Positions 16,712 to 25,816 are shown, counted from the stretch's first letter. The stretch: DNA of 64,000 nucleotides from an uncultured Clostridia bacterium (GCA_947383835.1 CANDEV010000009.1:45916-109915), one strand, 5' to 3'. The notes: a model not told the origin generated them from the letters alone. Program-made: numbers and translations.

Positions 16712-16740
16712 TGTTGTCAAGCCCCCTCAAGGGGGCGGGT
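16657..16740. repeat. Repeat family E, copy overlapping the hrcA 3' end
   Basis: The block GGGGAGCCCCCGCCGGCAGA followed by GTCACCCCC, an AT-rich centre and GCCCCCTCAAGGGGGCGGGT matches the copies at 17366-17448 and 22593-22676. The first part is read as the HrcA C-terminus and contains its stop codon region. Confidence 0.82.
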
Positions 16741-16810
16741 TAAAGATGATAGACCGTACAATTAATATTTTGTTTGATTTATGACAGAACGAAAGGAGAA
16801 AACATATAAT

Positions 16811-17365
16811 ATGAGCGAAAAGGAAAAAGAAAAAGAAATTCCCGAGGAGGAAATTGCCGAGGAAATTATTGAGGACGAGGCGCAGGAGGCTCCCGAAGAA
16901 GTCCCCGAGGGAGAAAACCTTGAGGAAAAAATAAAGGCCTTGGAGGAGGCTGCCGCTGCCGACAAGGATAAGTATCTGCGGCTTTTGGCGGAGTACGACA
17001 ACTTCCGCAAGCGTTCTGTACAGGAAAAGCTTAACGCTTTTTCCGACGCTACCGCAAAGGCGGCTTTGGAGGTAATTTCCGTTATCGACAACTTCGAGCG
17101 GGCAATGGCTGCGGACTGTACAGACGAGAATTACAAAAAGGGCGTTGAGATGATCTACGGACAGTTCACCGAGGTGATAAAAAAGCTTGGCGTTGAGGAA
17201 ATAGACGCTCTCGGCAAGGAATTTGACCCAAATCTTCACAACGCGGTAAGTCAGGTGGAGGACGAAAGCTTCGGCGAGAACACCGTTTCACAGGTTTACC
17301 AAAAGGGTTATAAGCTTGGCGATAAAGTCATAAGATGTGCAATGGTGGTCGTTGCCAATCCATAA
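16811..17365 (+). CDS. grpE: Nucleotide exchange factor GrpE
   Basis: GrpE releases ADP from DnaK. The 184-residue protein has a long acidic, disordered N-terminus (about 45 residues), a coiled coil (LEEKIKALEEAAAADKDKYL, LAEYDNFRKRS) and the C-terminal beta domain (GVEEIDALGKEFDPNLHNAV, VSQVYQKGYKLGDKVIRCAM). The ATG at 16811 follows AGGAG by 12 bases; the earlier in-frame ATG at 16781 has no ribosome site. A family E repeat follows the stop codon, inside the operon. Confidence 0.95.
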   Translation: MSEKEKEKEIPEEEIAEEIIEDEAQEAPEEVPEGENLEEKIKALEEAAAADKDKYLRLLAEYDNFRKRSVQEKLNAFSDATAKAALEVISVIDNFERAMAADCTDENYKKGVEMIYGQFTEVIKKLGVEEIDALGKEFDPNLHNAVSQVEDESFGENTVSQVYQKGYKLGDKVIRCAMVVVANP

Positions 17366-17448
17366 GCGGGGAAGCCCCCGCGGGCAGAGTCCCCCCAATG
17401 TTAAAAATAAAAACTTCTAACTGTGTTCAGCCCCCCAAGGGGCGGGTT
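17366..17448. repeat. Repeat family E, copy between grpE and dnaK
   Basis: GCGGGGAAGCCCCCGCGGGC opens the element and GCCCCCCAAGGGGCGGG closes it, around an AT-rich centre. It begins one base after the grpE stop codon. The same order is found at 22593-22676. Confidence 0.85.
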
Positions 17449-17551
17449 AGATACAAAAATAATTACATGAGAATAGCGGCAAACGATAGAATAACTATTT
17501 CTATCCTCTAACCTCTATCCTCTAACTTCTGAAAGGAAAGGTTGATTTTTT

Positions 17552-19402
17552 ATGGCTAAAATTATAGGTATTGACTTAGGTACAACAAACTCCTGCGTGG
17601 CTGTTATGGAGGGCGGAAACGCTACCGTTATCACAAACGCAGAGGGCGGAAGAACTACGCCGTCCGTTGTTGGTTTTACTAAGACAGGCGAGAGGCTTGT
17701 TGGTCAGGTAGCTAAAAACCAGGCTGTTACAAACGCGGGCAGAACGGTTGCTTCTATCAAGAGACACATGGGCAGCGATTACAAGGTGGACATTGACGGC
17801 AAGAAATACACTCCTCAAGAGGTTTCCGCAATGATACTTCAGAAGCTTAAGGCTGACGCGGAGGCTTTCCTCCACGACACAGTCACAGAGGCTGTTATCA
17901 CTGTCCCCGCATACTTCACCGACGCGCAGAGACAGGCTACAAAGGACGCAGGTCAGATCGCGGGACTTAACGTCCGCCGTATCATCAACGAGCCTACGGC
18001 GGCAGCTCTTTCCTACGGTATCGACAAGGAGGACGACCAAACTATCATGGTTTACGACCTTGGCGGCGGTACCTTCGACGTTTCGATCATCGAAATGGGC
18101 GACGGAGTTACGGAGGTTCTTGCTACGGCGGGAAACAACCGTCTCGGCGGCGACGACTTCGACCAGAGAATTATCAACTGGATGATAGAGGAATTTAAGA
18201 AATCCGACGGAATGGACTTGTCAGCCGACAAGCTTGCAATGCAGAGACTTAAGGACGAGGCTGAAAAGGCTAAGATAACCCTTTCCGCAACTCCCTCCGC
18301 TTCTATCTCCATTCCTTATATCACCGCTGACGCAAACGGTCCCAAGCACCTTAACATGGAGCTTTCACAGGCTAAGTTCAACGAGCTTACAAGCGACCTT
18401 GTACAGGCTACAATGGGTCCTGTTAAGCAGGCTCTTTCCGACGCGGGTCTGAAGCCCTCGGACATCAAGAAAGTCCTTATGGTAGGCGGTTCTTCAAGAA
18501 TCCCCGCTGTTCAGGACGCTGTCAAGAGCTTCATGGGCATGGATCCCTTTAAGGGCATCAACCCCGACGAGTGCGTTGCTCTCGGCGCTGCATATCAGGG
18601 CGGTATCCTTTCCGGCGACGTTGACAAGGAGAACGCTGTCCTCCTGCTGGACGTTACTCCTCTTTCCCTCGGTATCGAGACTGCGGGCGGCGTTTGCACA
18701 AGAATGATCGAAAGAAACACCACAATTCCTACAAAGAAATCACAGGTGTTCTCAACATATGCGGACAATCAGACTGCCGTTGACATCAACGTCCTCCAGG
18801 GCGAGCGTGAATTTGCCAAGGATAACAAGCAGCTCGGCGTTTTCCGTTTGGACGGAATTGCTCCCGCTCCCAGAGGAGTACCCCAGATAGAGGTAACATT
18901 TGATATCGACGCTAACGGTATCGTAAATGTTTCCGCTAAGGACTTAGGCACAGGCAAGGAGCAGAAGATATCCATTACCGCTTCGACTAATATGTCCAAG
19001 GACGACATTCAGAAAGCCGTTGACGAGGCTGCAAGATATGCCGAGGAGGACAAGAAGCGCAAGGACGCTGTTGACGCTAAGAACGCAGGCGAGAACATGG
19101 TATTCCAGTGTGAAAAGGCTCTTGCGGACTTCGGCGACAAGGTTTCCGCTGACGAAAAGGCTAACATTCAGTCCAAGATAGACGCTCTCAAGGCTGCAAA
19201 CGCAACGGACAATACCGACGATATCAAGGCTAAGACCGAGGACTTGCAGAAGGCGTTCTACGAGGTTTCCCAAAAGGTTTACCAGGCAGCGGGCGCACAG
19301 GCGCAGCAGGACGGCTCGGCAGGTCCTGACATGGGTGGAAATTCCGACAGCGACAACGGCGGCAGTGATTTTGTAGACGCGGATTTCTCCGAGAATAATT
19401 GA
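17552..19402 (+). CDS. dnaK: Chaperone DnaK (Hsp70)
   Basis: A 616-residue Hsp70 of normal length. The ATPase domain shows IGIDLGTTNSCVAVMEGG at the start, NEPTAAALSYG near residue 150 and VYDLGGGTFDVSIIEMG. The substrate-binding domain begins near residue 385 with LLLDVTPLSLGIETAGG. The tail is rich in Gly, Asp, Ser and Asn and ends FVDADFSENN. It is third in the CIRCE-controlled operon, after an AAAGGAAAGG ribosome site. The 100-base spacer before it holds a family E repeat and short CTCTAACCTCTATC direct repeats. Confidence 0.98.
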   Translation: MAKIIGIDLGTTNSCVAVMEGGNATVITNAEGGRTTPSVVGFTKTGERLVGQVAKNQAVTNAGRTVASIKRHMGSDYKVDIDGKKYTPQEVSAMILQKLKADAEAFLHDTVTEAVITVPAYFTDAQRQATKDAGQIAGLNVRRIINEPTAAALSYGIDKEDDQTIMVYDLGGGTFDVSIIEMGDGVTEVLATAGNNRLGGDDFDQRIINWMIEEFKKSDGMDLSADKLAMQRLKDEAEKAKITLSATPSASISIPYITADANGPKHLNMELSQAKFNELTSDLVQATMGPVKQALSDAGLKPSDIKKVLMVGGSSRIPAVQDAVKSFMGMDPFKGINPDECVALGAAYQGGILSGDVDKENAVLLLDVTPLSLGIETAGGVCTRMIERNTTIPTKKSQVFSTYADNQTAVDINVLQGEREFAKDNKQLGVFRLDGIAPAPRGVPQIEVTFDIDANGIVNVSAKDLGTGKEQKISITASTNMSKDDIQKAVDEAARYAEEDKKRKDAVDAKNAGENMVFQCEKALADFGDKVSADEKANIQSKIDALKAANATDNTDDIKAKTEDLQKAFYEVSQKVYQAAGAQAQQDGSAGPDMGGNSDSDNGGSDFVDADFSENN

Positions 19403-19635
19403 TGATCGGTTTGCAATTTTGTAGGAGCGAGGTTTACCGTCCCCTATGAAATATGTATAGACATTTTGCTAACCCCCATAAATTTTTTCATATACCTCTT
19501 TTCATGGCAGTTCCCCCAACTGCCGAGCAGCCAAGGGCGGAAATTCCTTTCCGCCCGTGTGCTGTCTATATGCGAATTTACATTTGGAAATAATTTTATA
19601 TAAATATACTTATAGTAGACGAAAGGAAATGCCAT

Positions 19636-20796
19636 ATGGCTGATAAACGAGATTACTACGAGGTCTTAGGGCTTCAAAAGGGAGCTTCCGAGGACGAACT
19701 CAAACAGGCTTTCAGAAAGCTTTCAAGAAAATATCACCCCGACTTCAACCCCGGCGACAAGGAAGCGGAGGAAAAATTCAAGGAGATAAACGAGGCTTAC
19801 GAGGTGCTGTCCGACCCCGATAAAAAGTCCCGCTACGACCAGTTCGGTCACGCGGGGGTAGACCCCTCCTACGGCGGCGGAGGCTTCAACGGAGGCTTTT
19901 CGGGCGGCTTCGGTGATATGGGAGACATCAGCGACATTTTTTCCAGCTTTTTCGGCAGCGGCTTCGGCGGCGGTTCAAGGAGCAACCCAAACGCTCCCAG
20001 ACGCGGTCAGGACATACAGAAAAACGTTACCATCAGCTTTATGGAGGCGTGCAGCGGCAAGGATATTGACATCACCATAAACCGTATGGAAAAGTGTCCC
20101 GACTGTAACGGTTCGGGAGCTGCCGCAGGGTCAAGCGCGGACACCTGTCCCGACTGTCACGGAACGGGTCAGGTCAAGACCACCCAAAGGACACCTTTCG
20201 GCATGATATCCTCTCAAAAGGTCTGCCCCAAGTGCGGAGGAAAGGGTTCTATCATAAACAACCCATGTAAAAAGTGCGGAGGCGGCGGCAGGGTGAACGT
20301 GTCCAAAACGATCAGCGTTTCCATTCCCGCGGGCATTGACGACGAACAGACCATACGCGTGGGCGGTCAGGGTCACGGCGGTATAAACGGCGGACCTGCG
20401 GGCGATCTGCACGTTACCGTTTCGGTACGTCCCGACGCTATTTTTGAAAGGGACGGCTACGACGTACACACCGAGCAGCCCATTACCTTTGTTCAGGCGG
20501 CTTTGGGCGCGGAGGTAACAGTCCCCACCATAGACGGTACTGTAAAGTACACCATACCCGAGGGTACACAGCCCGGAACGGTGTTCCGCTTCAAGAACAA
20601 GGGCATCAAAAAGCTGAACCGCAGCGACAGGGGACACCAGTTTGTACACGTGACTATAGAAGTCCCAAGCAATCTTACAAAGAAGCAGAAGGATCTGCTG
20701 AAAGCCTTTGACGAGTCGCTTGACGACGGCAAGAATTACAAAAAGCGGAACAGCTTTTTCGACAAGATAAAGCAGGCGTTCAAATCGGATATTTAA
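19636..20796 (+). CDS. dnaJ: Chaperone DnaJ (Hsp40)
   Basis: A 386-residue class I Hsp40 that stimulates DnaK. It has a J domain with HPD at residues 34-36, a Gly/Phe-rich linker near 75-115, a zinc domain with four CxxCxGxG repeats (CPDCNGSG, CPDCHGTG, CPKCGGKG, CKKCGGGG) and C-terminal substrate-binding domains. The GAAAGGAAATG region supplies the ribosome site. A 230-base spacer with two small hairpins separates it from dnaK, so a partial internal stop or separate start is possible. Confidence 0.97.
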   Translation: MADKRDYYEVLGLQKGASEDELKQAFRKLSRKYHPDFNPGDKEAEEKFKEINEAYEVLSDPDKKSRYDQFGHAGVDPSYGGGGFNGGFSGGFGDMGDISDIFSSFFGSGFGGGSRSNPNAPRRGQDIQKNVTISFMEACSGKDIDITINRMEKCPDCNGSGAAAGSSADTCPDCHGTGQVKTTQRTPFGMISSQKVCPKCGGKGSIINNPCKKCGGGGRVNVSKTISVSIPAGIDDEQTIRVGGQGHGGINGGPAGDLHVTVSVRPDAIFERDGYDVHTEQPITFVQAALGAEVTVPTIDGTVKYTIPEGTQPGTVFRFKNKGIKKLNRSDRGHQFVHVTIEVPSNLTKKQKDLLKAFDESLDDGKNYKKRNSFFDKIKQAFKSDI

Positions 20797-20803
20797 ATCA
20801 TTT

Positions 20804-20840
20804 GCAGGAGCGAAGCCTATATTTGCTCCTGCAATTTGTG
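20804..20840 (+). terminator. Terminator after dnaJ
   Basis: GCAGGAGC and GCTCCTGC pair across a 13-base loop, followed by an AATTTG tract with a modest T-run. Confidence 0.65.
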
Positions 20841-20875
20841 TTCGGCGGACTTTATAATTCTACATAATTCTACGC

Positions 20876-20904
20876 TTGACAAAAACCGCTTTGTGTGGTA
20901 AAAT
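20876..20904 (+). promoter_or_regulatory. Promoter of the amino acid ABC importer
   Basis: TTGACA and TAAAAT are separated by 17 bases, about 80 bases before the lipoprotein gene. Confidence 0.65.
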
Positions 20905-20985
20905 ATATATTGCTGCGGCAATTGCTTTATTGTGATAAATAAGTAAAAGCCGCATAGTATTATTGCTTTGAAAGGAAAAACTACC

Positions 20986-21792
20986 ATGAAGAAAAAAATT
21001 ATTTCAATTTTAATGTGCGCCGCTATGGCTCTGGGGCTTTGCTCCTGCGGCGGAAAAAATGCAGACAGCGACTGGGAGTACATTGAAAATAAGGGCACTC
21101 TTGTTGTGGGCATTACATACTACGAGCCTATGAACTACCTTGATGAAAACGGCGAGCTGACAGGCTTCGAGACGGAATTTACAAAGGCTGTATGCGAGAA
21201 GCTTGGGGTTACTCCCGAATTTCAGGTAATTGAATGGTCTAAGAAGGAAGTGGAGCTTCAGTCCCGCACTATCGACGCCATTTGGAACGGTATGACCGTT
21301 ATTGAGGAAAAGCGCGATCAGCTTGCTTTCTCAACAAGATATATCAAAAACAAGCAGGTCGTTATCACAAAGGCTGAAAATGCGGACAAGTACACCGACA
21401 CAGCTTCTATGGCGGGTACTTCCATTGCTTTTGAGGGCGGCTCCGCAGGAGAGACCGCTATCACCGCAGACGAGACGCTGAAAAACTGCAAGCTTATCAA
21501 CTGCGAGGCGCAGAAGGACGCTCTTATGGAGGTAAAGGCGGGTACTGCCGATCTGGGCGTTATCGACTATGTAATGGCTCTTGCTTCCGTTGGCGAGGGT
21601 ACTGATTATTCCGACGTTAAAATTATCGAGTCCGTGGAGCTTACCCCCGAGGAGTACGCTATAGGTCTCCGTCTTGAGGACACGGAAACTCTTGCAAAGA
21701 TAAACGGCGCGATAGACGAGCTTGCTAAGGACGGCACTCTCGGCGCGCTTGCTGAAAAGTACGGTCTTTCCGACGTTTACGCACTCGGTTAA
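20986..21792 (+). CDS. Amino acid ABC transporter substrate-binding lipoprotein (family 3)
   Basis: A 268-residue extracellular solute-binding protein. The start is the ATG at 20986 with AAAGGA upstream; the in-frame TTG six codons earlier overlaps that site. A lipoprotein signal ends in the lipobox LCSC, about 20 residues in. Family 3 features follow: GTLVVGITYYEPMNYLDENG, LTGFETEFTKAVCEKLG, AIWNGMTVIEEKRDQLAFST and EYAIGLRLED. Polar amino acids such as cystine, glutamine or arginine are the usual ligands; the sequence does not decide which. Permease and ATPase genes follow. Confidence 0.93.
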   Translation: MKKKIISILMCAAMALGLCSCGGKNADSDWEYIENKGTLVVGITYYEPMNYLDENGELTGFETEFTKAVCEKLGVTPEFQVIEWSKKEVELQSRTIDAIWNGMTVIEEKRDQLAFSTRYIKNKQVVITKAENADKYTDTASMAGTSIAFEGGSAGETAITADETLKNCKLINCEAQKDALMEVKAGTADLGVIDYVMALASVGEGTDYSDVKIIESVELTPEEYAIGLRLEDTETLAKINGAIDELAKDGTLGALAEKYGLSDVYALG

Positions 21793-21862
21793 TTATTCGG
21801 ATTTTAAATTTTGCCGCGGTACTGTAGGGGACGGGTCTCCCGTCCCGCCGCAGGGCAATTAA

Positions 21863-21916
21863 ATTAATAGTTAATAATTAATAATTCCAATCAATTATTA
21901 ATTATTAACTATTAAT
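21863..21916. repeat. Perfect AT-only 24-bp hairpin within the transporter operon
   Basis: Two perfect 24-bp arms made only of A and T except one G/C pair (ATTAATAGTTAATAATTAAT onward) flank the loop CCAATC. Just upstream (21826-21855) is half of a family C-like palindrome. It lies between the lipoprotein and permease genes, where it may lower downstream expression or protect the lipoprotein mRNA end. Confidence 0.7.
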
Positions 21917-21937
21917 TAAAAAACTGGAGGTTTTCAA

Positions 21938-22585
21938 ATGGGCTTTTGGGAAGTTACAAAACAGCTTGCGGACGGGTTCGGCGTTACCCTGATAATTTTC
22001 GGGATAACCCTGCTTTGCTCCCTGCCGCTTGGACTAATCATAACGTTCGGTTCAATGTCGAAATTTCCGCCCATAAAGTGGATAACAAAGACCTTTGTGT
22101 GGATAATCAGGGGTACTCCGCTCATGCTCCAGATAATACTGATTTTTTACGGTCCGGGACTGCTTTTCAAGATGAATTCCCTGCCGAGAATGACGGCGGT
22201 GCTTATTGCGTTTGTGATAAATTATTCCTGCTATTTTTCGGAAATTTACCGCGGCGGTATCGAAAGCATTTCAAAGGGTCAGTATGAAGCGGGGCAAGTC
22301 CTTGGCATGACAAAGACCCAGATATTTTTTAAGATAGTGCTTTTTCAGGTGGTAAAAAGGATAGTCCCCCCAATGGGAAACGAGATAATCACGCTTGTAA
22401 AGGACACCTCCCTTGCCAGAGTTATCGCGGTTGCGGAGCTTGTTAAGGCTGCGGAAAATATCGTAAGTATGCGTTCCATTATATGGCCCTTGTTTTACAT
22501 AGGCGCGTTTTATCTTGCGTTTTCCGCACTGCTGACGGTGCTGCTGAACCTTGCGGAAAAGAAGATGAATTATTATTCAACCTAA
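21938..22585 (+). CDS. Amino acid ABC transporter permease
   Basis: A 215-residue permease of the His/Glu/Gln/Arg family with about five membrane helices. The N-terminal FGVTLIIFGITLLCSLPLGL helix, the FVWIIRGTPLMLQIILIFYG segment and the ATPase-contact loop EAGQVLGMTKTQIFFKIVLF are typical. It has an ACTGGAGG ribosome site and sits 145 bases after the binding-protein gene. It probably acts as a homodimer, since only one permease gene is present. Confidence 0.95.
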   Translation: MGFWEVTKQLADGFGVTLIIFGITLLCSLPLGLIITFGSMSKFPPIKWITKTFVWIIRGTPLMLQIILIFYGPGLLFKMNSLPRMTAVLIAFVINYSCYFSEIYRGGIESISKGQYEAGQVLGMTKTQIFFKIVLFQVVKRIVPPMGNEIITLVKDTSLARVIAVAELVKAAENIVSMRSIIWPLFYIGAFYLAFSALLTVLLNLAEKKMNYYST

Positions 22586-22592
22586 GCGGTGA

Positions 22593-22676
22593 GCGGGGAA
22601 GCCCCCGCGGGCAGAGTCCCCCCGAATATAAATTATTGCAAACGGTTTATTTTGCAAAGCCCCCCAGGGGGCGGGT
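22593..22676. repeat. Repeat family E, copy between permease and ATPase genes
   Basis: GCGGGGAAGCCCCCGCGGGC, then AGAGTCCCCCC, an AT-rich centre, and GCCCCCCAGGGGGCGGG. It has the same orientation and internal order as the copy at 17366-17448. Confidence 0.85.
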
Positions 22677-22763
22677 GAAATATTGCTGAATTTACCAACA
22701 AAATAATAAACATCCGCCCTTGCAAAATCTTTATTTTATATATCTAAATATAAGGAGCAAATT

Positions 22764-23549
22764 ATGGCTTTTCTTGAAGTAAAGGGTATTTATAAGACCT
22801 TTGGGAAAACTCCCGTTTTAAAGGGCATTGATTTTACTATGGATAAGGGCGAGGTGCTGGCGATAATCGGCTCTTCGGGAAGCGGCAAAACAACATTGCT
22901 CCGCTGTCTGAATTTTTTGGAAACTCCCGACAAGGGACAGATATCAGTGAACGGCGACAAGCTTTTCGACTCGGAGGAGCCGCCTTATTCCGACAGGGAG
23001 AAGCGTGAAAAGCGGCTGCACTTCGGACTGGTTTTTCAGTCCTTTAATCTGTTCCCGCAGAAAAACGTTTTGCAGAACGTCTCTCTTGCTCCGGAGCTGC
23101 ACGAGATAAGCGGGAAAAAGCTTTCCAAGCAGGAGAAAAAGGATATACGGAAAAAGATAGACGACAATTCCCGCCGTCTTATAGATATGGTAGGACTTTC
23201 CGAGAAAACAGGGAGCTTTCCCTGCGAACTTTCGGGCGGTCAGCAGCAGCGTGTGGCGATAGCGCGCGCGCTTGCTTTGAACCCCGATATACTTTGCTTT
23301 GACGAACCTACCTCCGCACTTGATCCGGAGCTTACGGGAGAAGTCCTTAAAGTAATTCGGGAGCTTAAAACCTCCGACAGGACTATGATAGTCGTTACCC
23401 ACGAAATGAATTTCGCAAGAGGCGTTGCGGACAAGGTGATCTTTATGGCGGACGGCGTTATCGAGGAGTACGGTACTCCCGACGAGGTTTTCGGCGCGCC
23501 GAAAAGTGAAAAGACCAAGGGCTTTCTCGAAAAATCGCTTGAAAGGTAA
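22764..23549 (+). CDS. Amino acid ABC transporter ATP-binding protein
   Basis: A 261-residue ATPase with Walker A GSSGSGKTT near residue 36, signature LSGGQQQRVAIARAL, Walker B ILCFDEPTSALDPE and the H-loop VTHEM. It resembles GlnQ/TcyC-type subunits; residues 70-130 have a lysine-rich insertion (SGKKLSKQEKKDIRKKID). The ATG follows a GGAG ribosome site. It completes a binding protein-permease-ATPase importer. Confidence 0.96.
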   Translation: MAFLEVKGIYKTFGKTPVLKGIDFTMDKGEVLAIIGSSGSGKTTLLRCLNFLETPDKGQISVNGDKLFDSEEPPYSDREKREKRLHFGLVFQSFNLFPQKNVLQNVSLAPELHEISGKKLSKQEKKDIRKKIDDNSRRLIDMVGLSEKTGSFPCELSGGQQQRVAIARALALNPDILCFDEPTSALDPELTGEVLKVIRELKTSDRTMIVVTHEMNFARGVADKVIFMADGVIEEYGTPDEVFGAPKSEKTKGFLEKSLER

Positions 23550-23554
23550 TATTA

Positions 23555-23657
23555 ATACTAATTTGCTCCTAAAAGCGTAGGTAAAAAATCTGCACAAAAA
23601 TCATACGCGCAAATTTTTGCTTGATTTTTTACACGCTTTTTAGTCGCAAATTAGTAT
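23555..23657. repeat. Palindromic repeat family B, copy 1
   Basis: About 103 bp with ends ATACTAATTTGC and its complement. Inside, CTCCTAAAAGCGTA faces TACACGCTTTTTAGTC and a second inner palindrome surrounds ATACGCGCAAATTTTTG. Other copies lie at 25869-25972, 31556-31658 and 42326-42429. It starts five bases after the ATPase stop codon. Confidence 0.88.
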
Positions 23658-23672
23658 AACACATTATATTTT

Positions 23673-23735
23673 GCAGGGGACGTGTTCCCCGTCCCGAGAC
23701 GACGCGCAAAGGGGGACGGGGGATACGTCCCCTGA
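23673..23735. repeat. GC-rich palindromic repeat related to family C
   Basis: CAGGGGACGTGTTCCCCGTC and GACGGGGGATACGTCCCCTG are imperfect inverted arms. The internal GGGGACG...CGTCCCC theme is shared with the family C copies, but the TATAGCAAT ends are missing. Confidence 0.6.
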
Positions 23736-23746
23736 AAAACAGTATA

Positions 23747-23866
23747 ATACCGATCCCTTATTGAATTTATCTGCGATCTTCCGCCGCAAAACCACATATA
23801 AAAAGCTAACGCTTTTAAAGCTTGCTGCGGCGATTTATTGCTCATAATTCTAATAAGGGATCAGTA
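23747..23866. repeat. Palindromic element of a separate type, seen once
   Basis: The ends ATACCGATCCCTTATT and AATAAGGGATCAGTAT form a 120-bp inverted repeat with an inner GCCGCAA/TTGCTGCGGC-like pair. With the two repeats before it, this fills the whole gap between the transporter and the aminopeptidase; no gene is seen there. Confidence 0.65.
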
Positions 23867-23901
23867 TAAAAATAAAACAATTTATAAGGAGAGACTTTAT
23901 C

Positions 23902-25698
23902 ATGCTTACCGTAAAAGAAAAACTTGCTTTGCTGAGAAAGGAAATGACGAAGGAAAATATCGGCGTATATATCGTCCCTACCTCGGACTTTCATGACAGC
24001 GAATACGTCAGCCCCTTTTTTGCGGCGCGTAAATTTTTAAGCGGCTTTACAGGCTCTGCTGGAACTCTCGTTATCTCCCGAAATGAAGCCGCTCTTTTCA
24101 CGGACGGACGTTACTTTATCCAAGCTGAAAGGGAGCTTGCGGGAAGCGGTATAATACTGATGAAAAGCGGCGAGGAGGGCGTCCCCTCGGTGTCGGAATA
24201 TGTTGAAAATATTTTGGGGGACGGTGAAAATATCGGCTTTGACGGCAGGGTAATGACCACCCGCTCCGCAAAAAAATACAGAGAAATTGCCGAAAAAAAG
24301 AGCGGCGGAGTTGTTGACGAATTTGACCTTGCGGACAGAGTATGGGGTGACCGTCCCCATCTCAAGCACACGGAGATATATCTGCTTGAAGAAAAATACA
24401 GCGGAAAAAGCTGTACGGAAAAGCTTGGGTCAGTTCGTGAAAAAATGCGGGAAAAGTCCGCAGACGTGCACATGATCACTGCGCTGGACGACATTTCATG
24501 GCTTTTCAATATCCGCGCGGACGACGTGGAAAGCTGTCCCGTAGCGTTATCCTACGCTGTTATTACCGAAAATGAGGCTTTGCTTTTCGCGGAGGAAAAC
24601 GCCTGCGGTGAAGCTGTAAAAGCGTACCTTAAAGAAAACGGCGCGAAGCTTCTTCCATACGAAAATATTTATGAGTATGCCGAGGGCTTGTCGGGGAAAC
24701 GCGTTCTGATAGACGAGCGGCGAGTGAATTACCGAATTTTCACCCTGCTGAACGGCTGTGAAATTATTGACGGCGAAAACCCTGCCGCTTTGCTGAAAGC
24801 CGTGAAAAATCCCGTCGAGATAGAAAATATCCGCAAGGCGCACCTTATGGACGGTATCGCGGTGACAAAATTCATGCATTGGCTGAAAAGAAATATCGGT
24901 ACGAAAAAAATCACCGAAGCCGAGGCTGCGGAGAAAATAGACAGCCTCCGCCGAGAGACGGGCGTGGAGGATTTTATCGCTCCAAGCTTTGAGACTATAA
25001 GCGCATACGGCGAGAACGCGGCTATGATGCACTACTCCGCGAAGCCCGATTCCTGCGCTGTTTTACAGCCAAAGGGTATGCTTCTTGTCGACAGCGGCGG
25101 ACATTATTTTCAGGGGACTACCGACATCACCCGAACCTTTGGACTTGGTGAAATTACAGAGGAAATGCGTACTCATTTTACGCTGACTCTGCGGGCTATG
25201 TTAAACCTTGCGGCGGTGAAATTCCCTGAGGGGTGCAAAGGCGAGAACCTTGACGTACTTGCCCGAGGCGTAATGTGGGAGCATGGCTTGGACTACCGCT
25301 GCGGCACGGGGCACGGGGTAGGCTATCTTTTGAGCGTGCACGAGTCCCCCAACGCATTTCGGTGGAAGCTTGCGGACGACAGACCCCAGACCGCCGTGCT
25401 GACAGAGGGAATGGTGACCACTGACGAGCCGGGGATTTACGTTGAGGGAAGCCACGGCATACGCATTGAAAACGAGCTGCTGTGCAAAAGGTGCGAAAAA
25501 ACCGAATACGGTCAGTTTATGGATTTTGAGAACCTGACGTATGCTCCCATAGACTTGGACTGTGTGGATATTTCCCAAATGACCGCGGAGGACAAAGTCC
25601 GCCTCAACGATTATCACAAGCTGGTTTTTGAGAAGCTTTCCCCCTATTTTGAGGGAGAGGAGCTGGAGTTTTTGAGGGAGTACACAAAAAGCGTCTGA
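23902..25698 (+). CDS. Xaa-Pro aminopeptidase, M24B family
   Basis: A 598-residue cytosolic dimetal peptidase that removes N-terminal residues before proline. Two creatinase-like N-terminal domains (to about 310) precede the catalytic domain. Metal ligands are visible in LLVDSGGHYFQGTTDITRTF (two Asp), GTGHGVGYLLSVHESPN (His), TDEPGIYVEGSHGIRIENE (two Glu). The length fits the long, eukaryote-like three-domain form common in gut Firmicutes rather than the ~440-residue PepP. It has a GGAGAG ribosome site and appears monocistronic. Confidence 0.94.
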   Translation: MLTVKEKLALLRKEMTKENIGVYIVPTSDFHDSEYVSPFFAARKFLSGFTGSAGTLVISRNEAALFTDGRYFIQAERELAGSGIILMKSGEEGVPSVSEYVENILGDGENIGFDGRVMTTRSAKKYREIAEKKSGGVVDEFDLADRVWGDRPHLKHTEIYLLEEKYSGKSCTEKLGSVREKMREKSADVHMITALDDISWLFNIRADDVESCPVALSYAVITENEALLFAEENACGEAVKAYLKENGAKLLPYENIYEYAEGLSGKRVLIDERRVNYRIFTLLNGCEIIDGENPAALLKAVKNPVEIENIRKAHLMDGIAVTKFMHWLKRNIGTKKITEAEAAEKIDSLRRETGVEDFIAPSFETISAYGENAAMMHYSAKPDSCAVLQPKGMLLVDSGGHYFQGTTDITRTFGLGEITEEMRTHFTLTLRAMLNLAAVKFPEGCKGENLDVLARGVMWEHGLDYRCGTGHGVGYLLSVHESPNAFRWKLADDRPQTAVLTEGMVTTDEPGIYVEGSHGIRIENELLCKRCEKTEYGQFMDFENLTYAPIDLDCVDISQMTAEDKVRLNDYHKLVFEKLSPYFEGEELEFLREYTKSV

Positions 25699-25721
25699 TA
25701 TTAATTACGACAACATCAATT

Positions 25722-25816
25722 GTAGGGCGGGGGCTTGCTCCCGCCTTTCACGTATAAAAAATATCCTATAAAATTCGTTACATATAACATAGGCGGGAGC
25801 AAAGCCCCCGCCCTAC
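25722..25816. repeat. Palindromic repeat family A, copy 3
   Basis: GTAGGGCGGGGGCTTGCTCC and its complement flank a centre that is the reverse complement of the centre at 1649-1742. It is placed 23 bases after the aminopeptidase stop codon. Confidence 0.87.
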
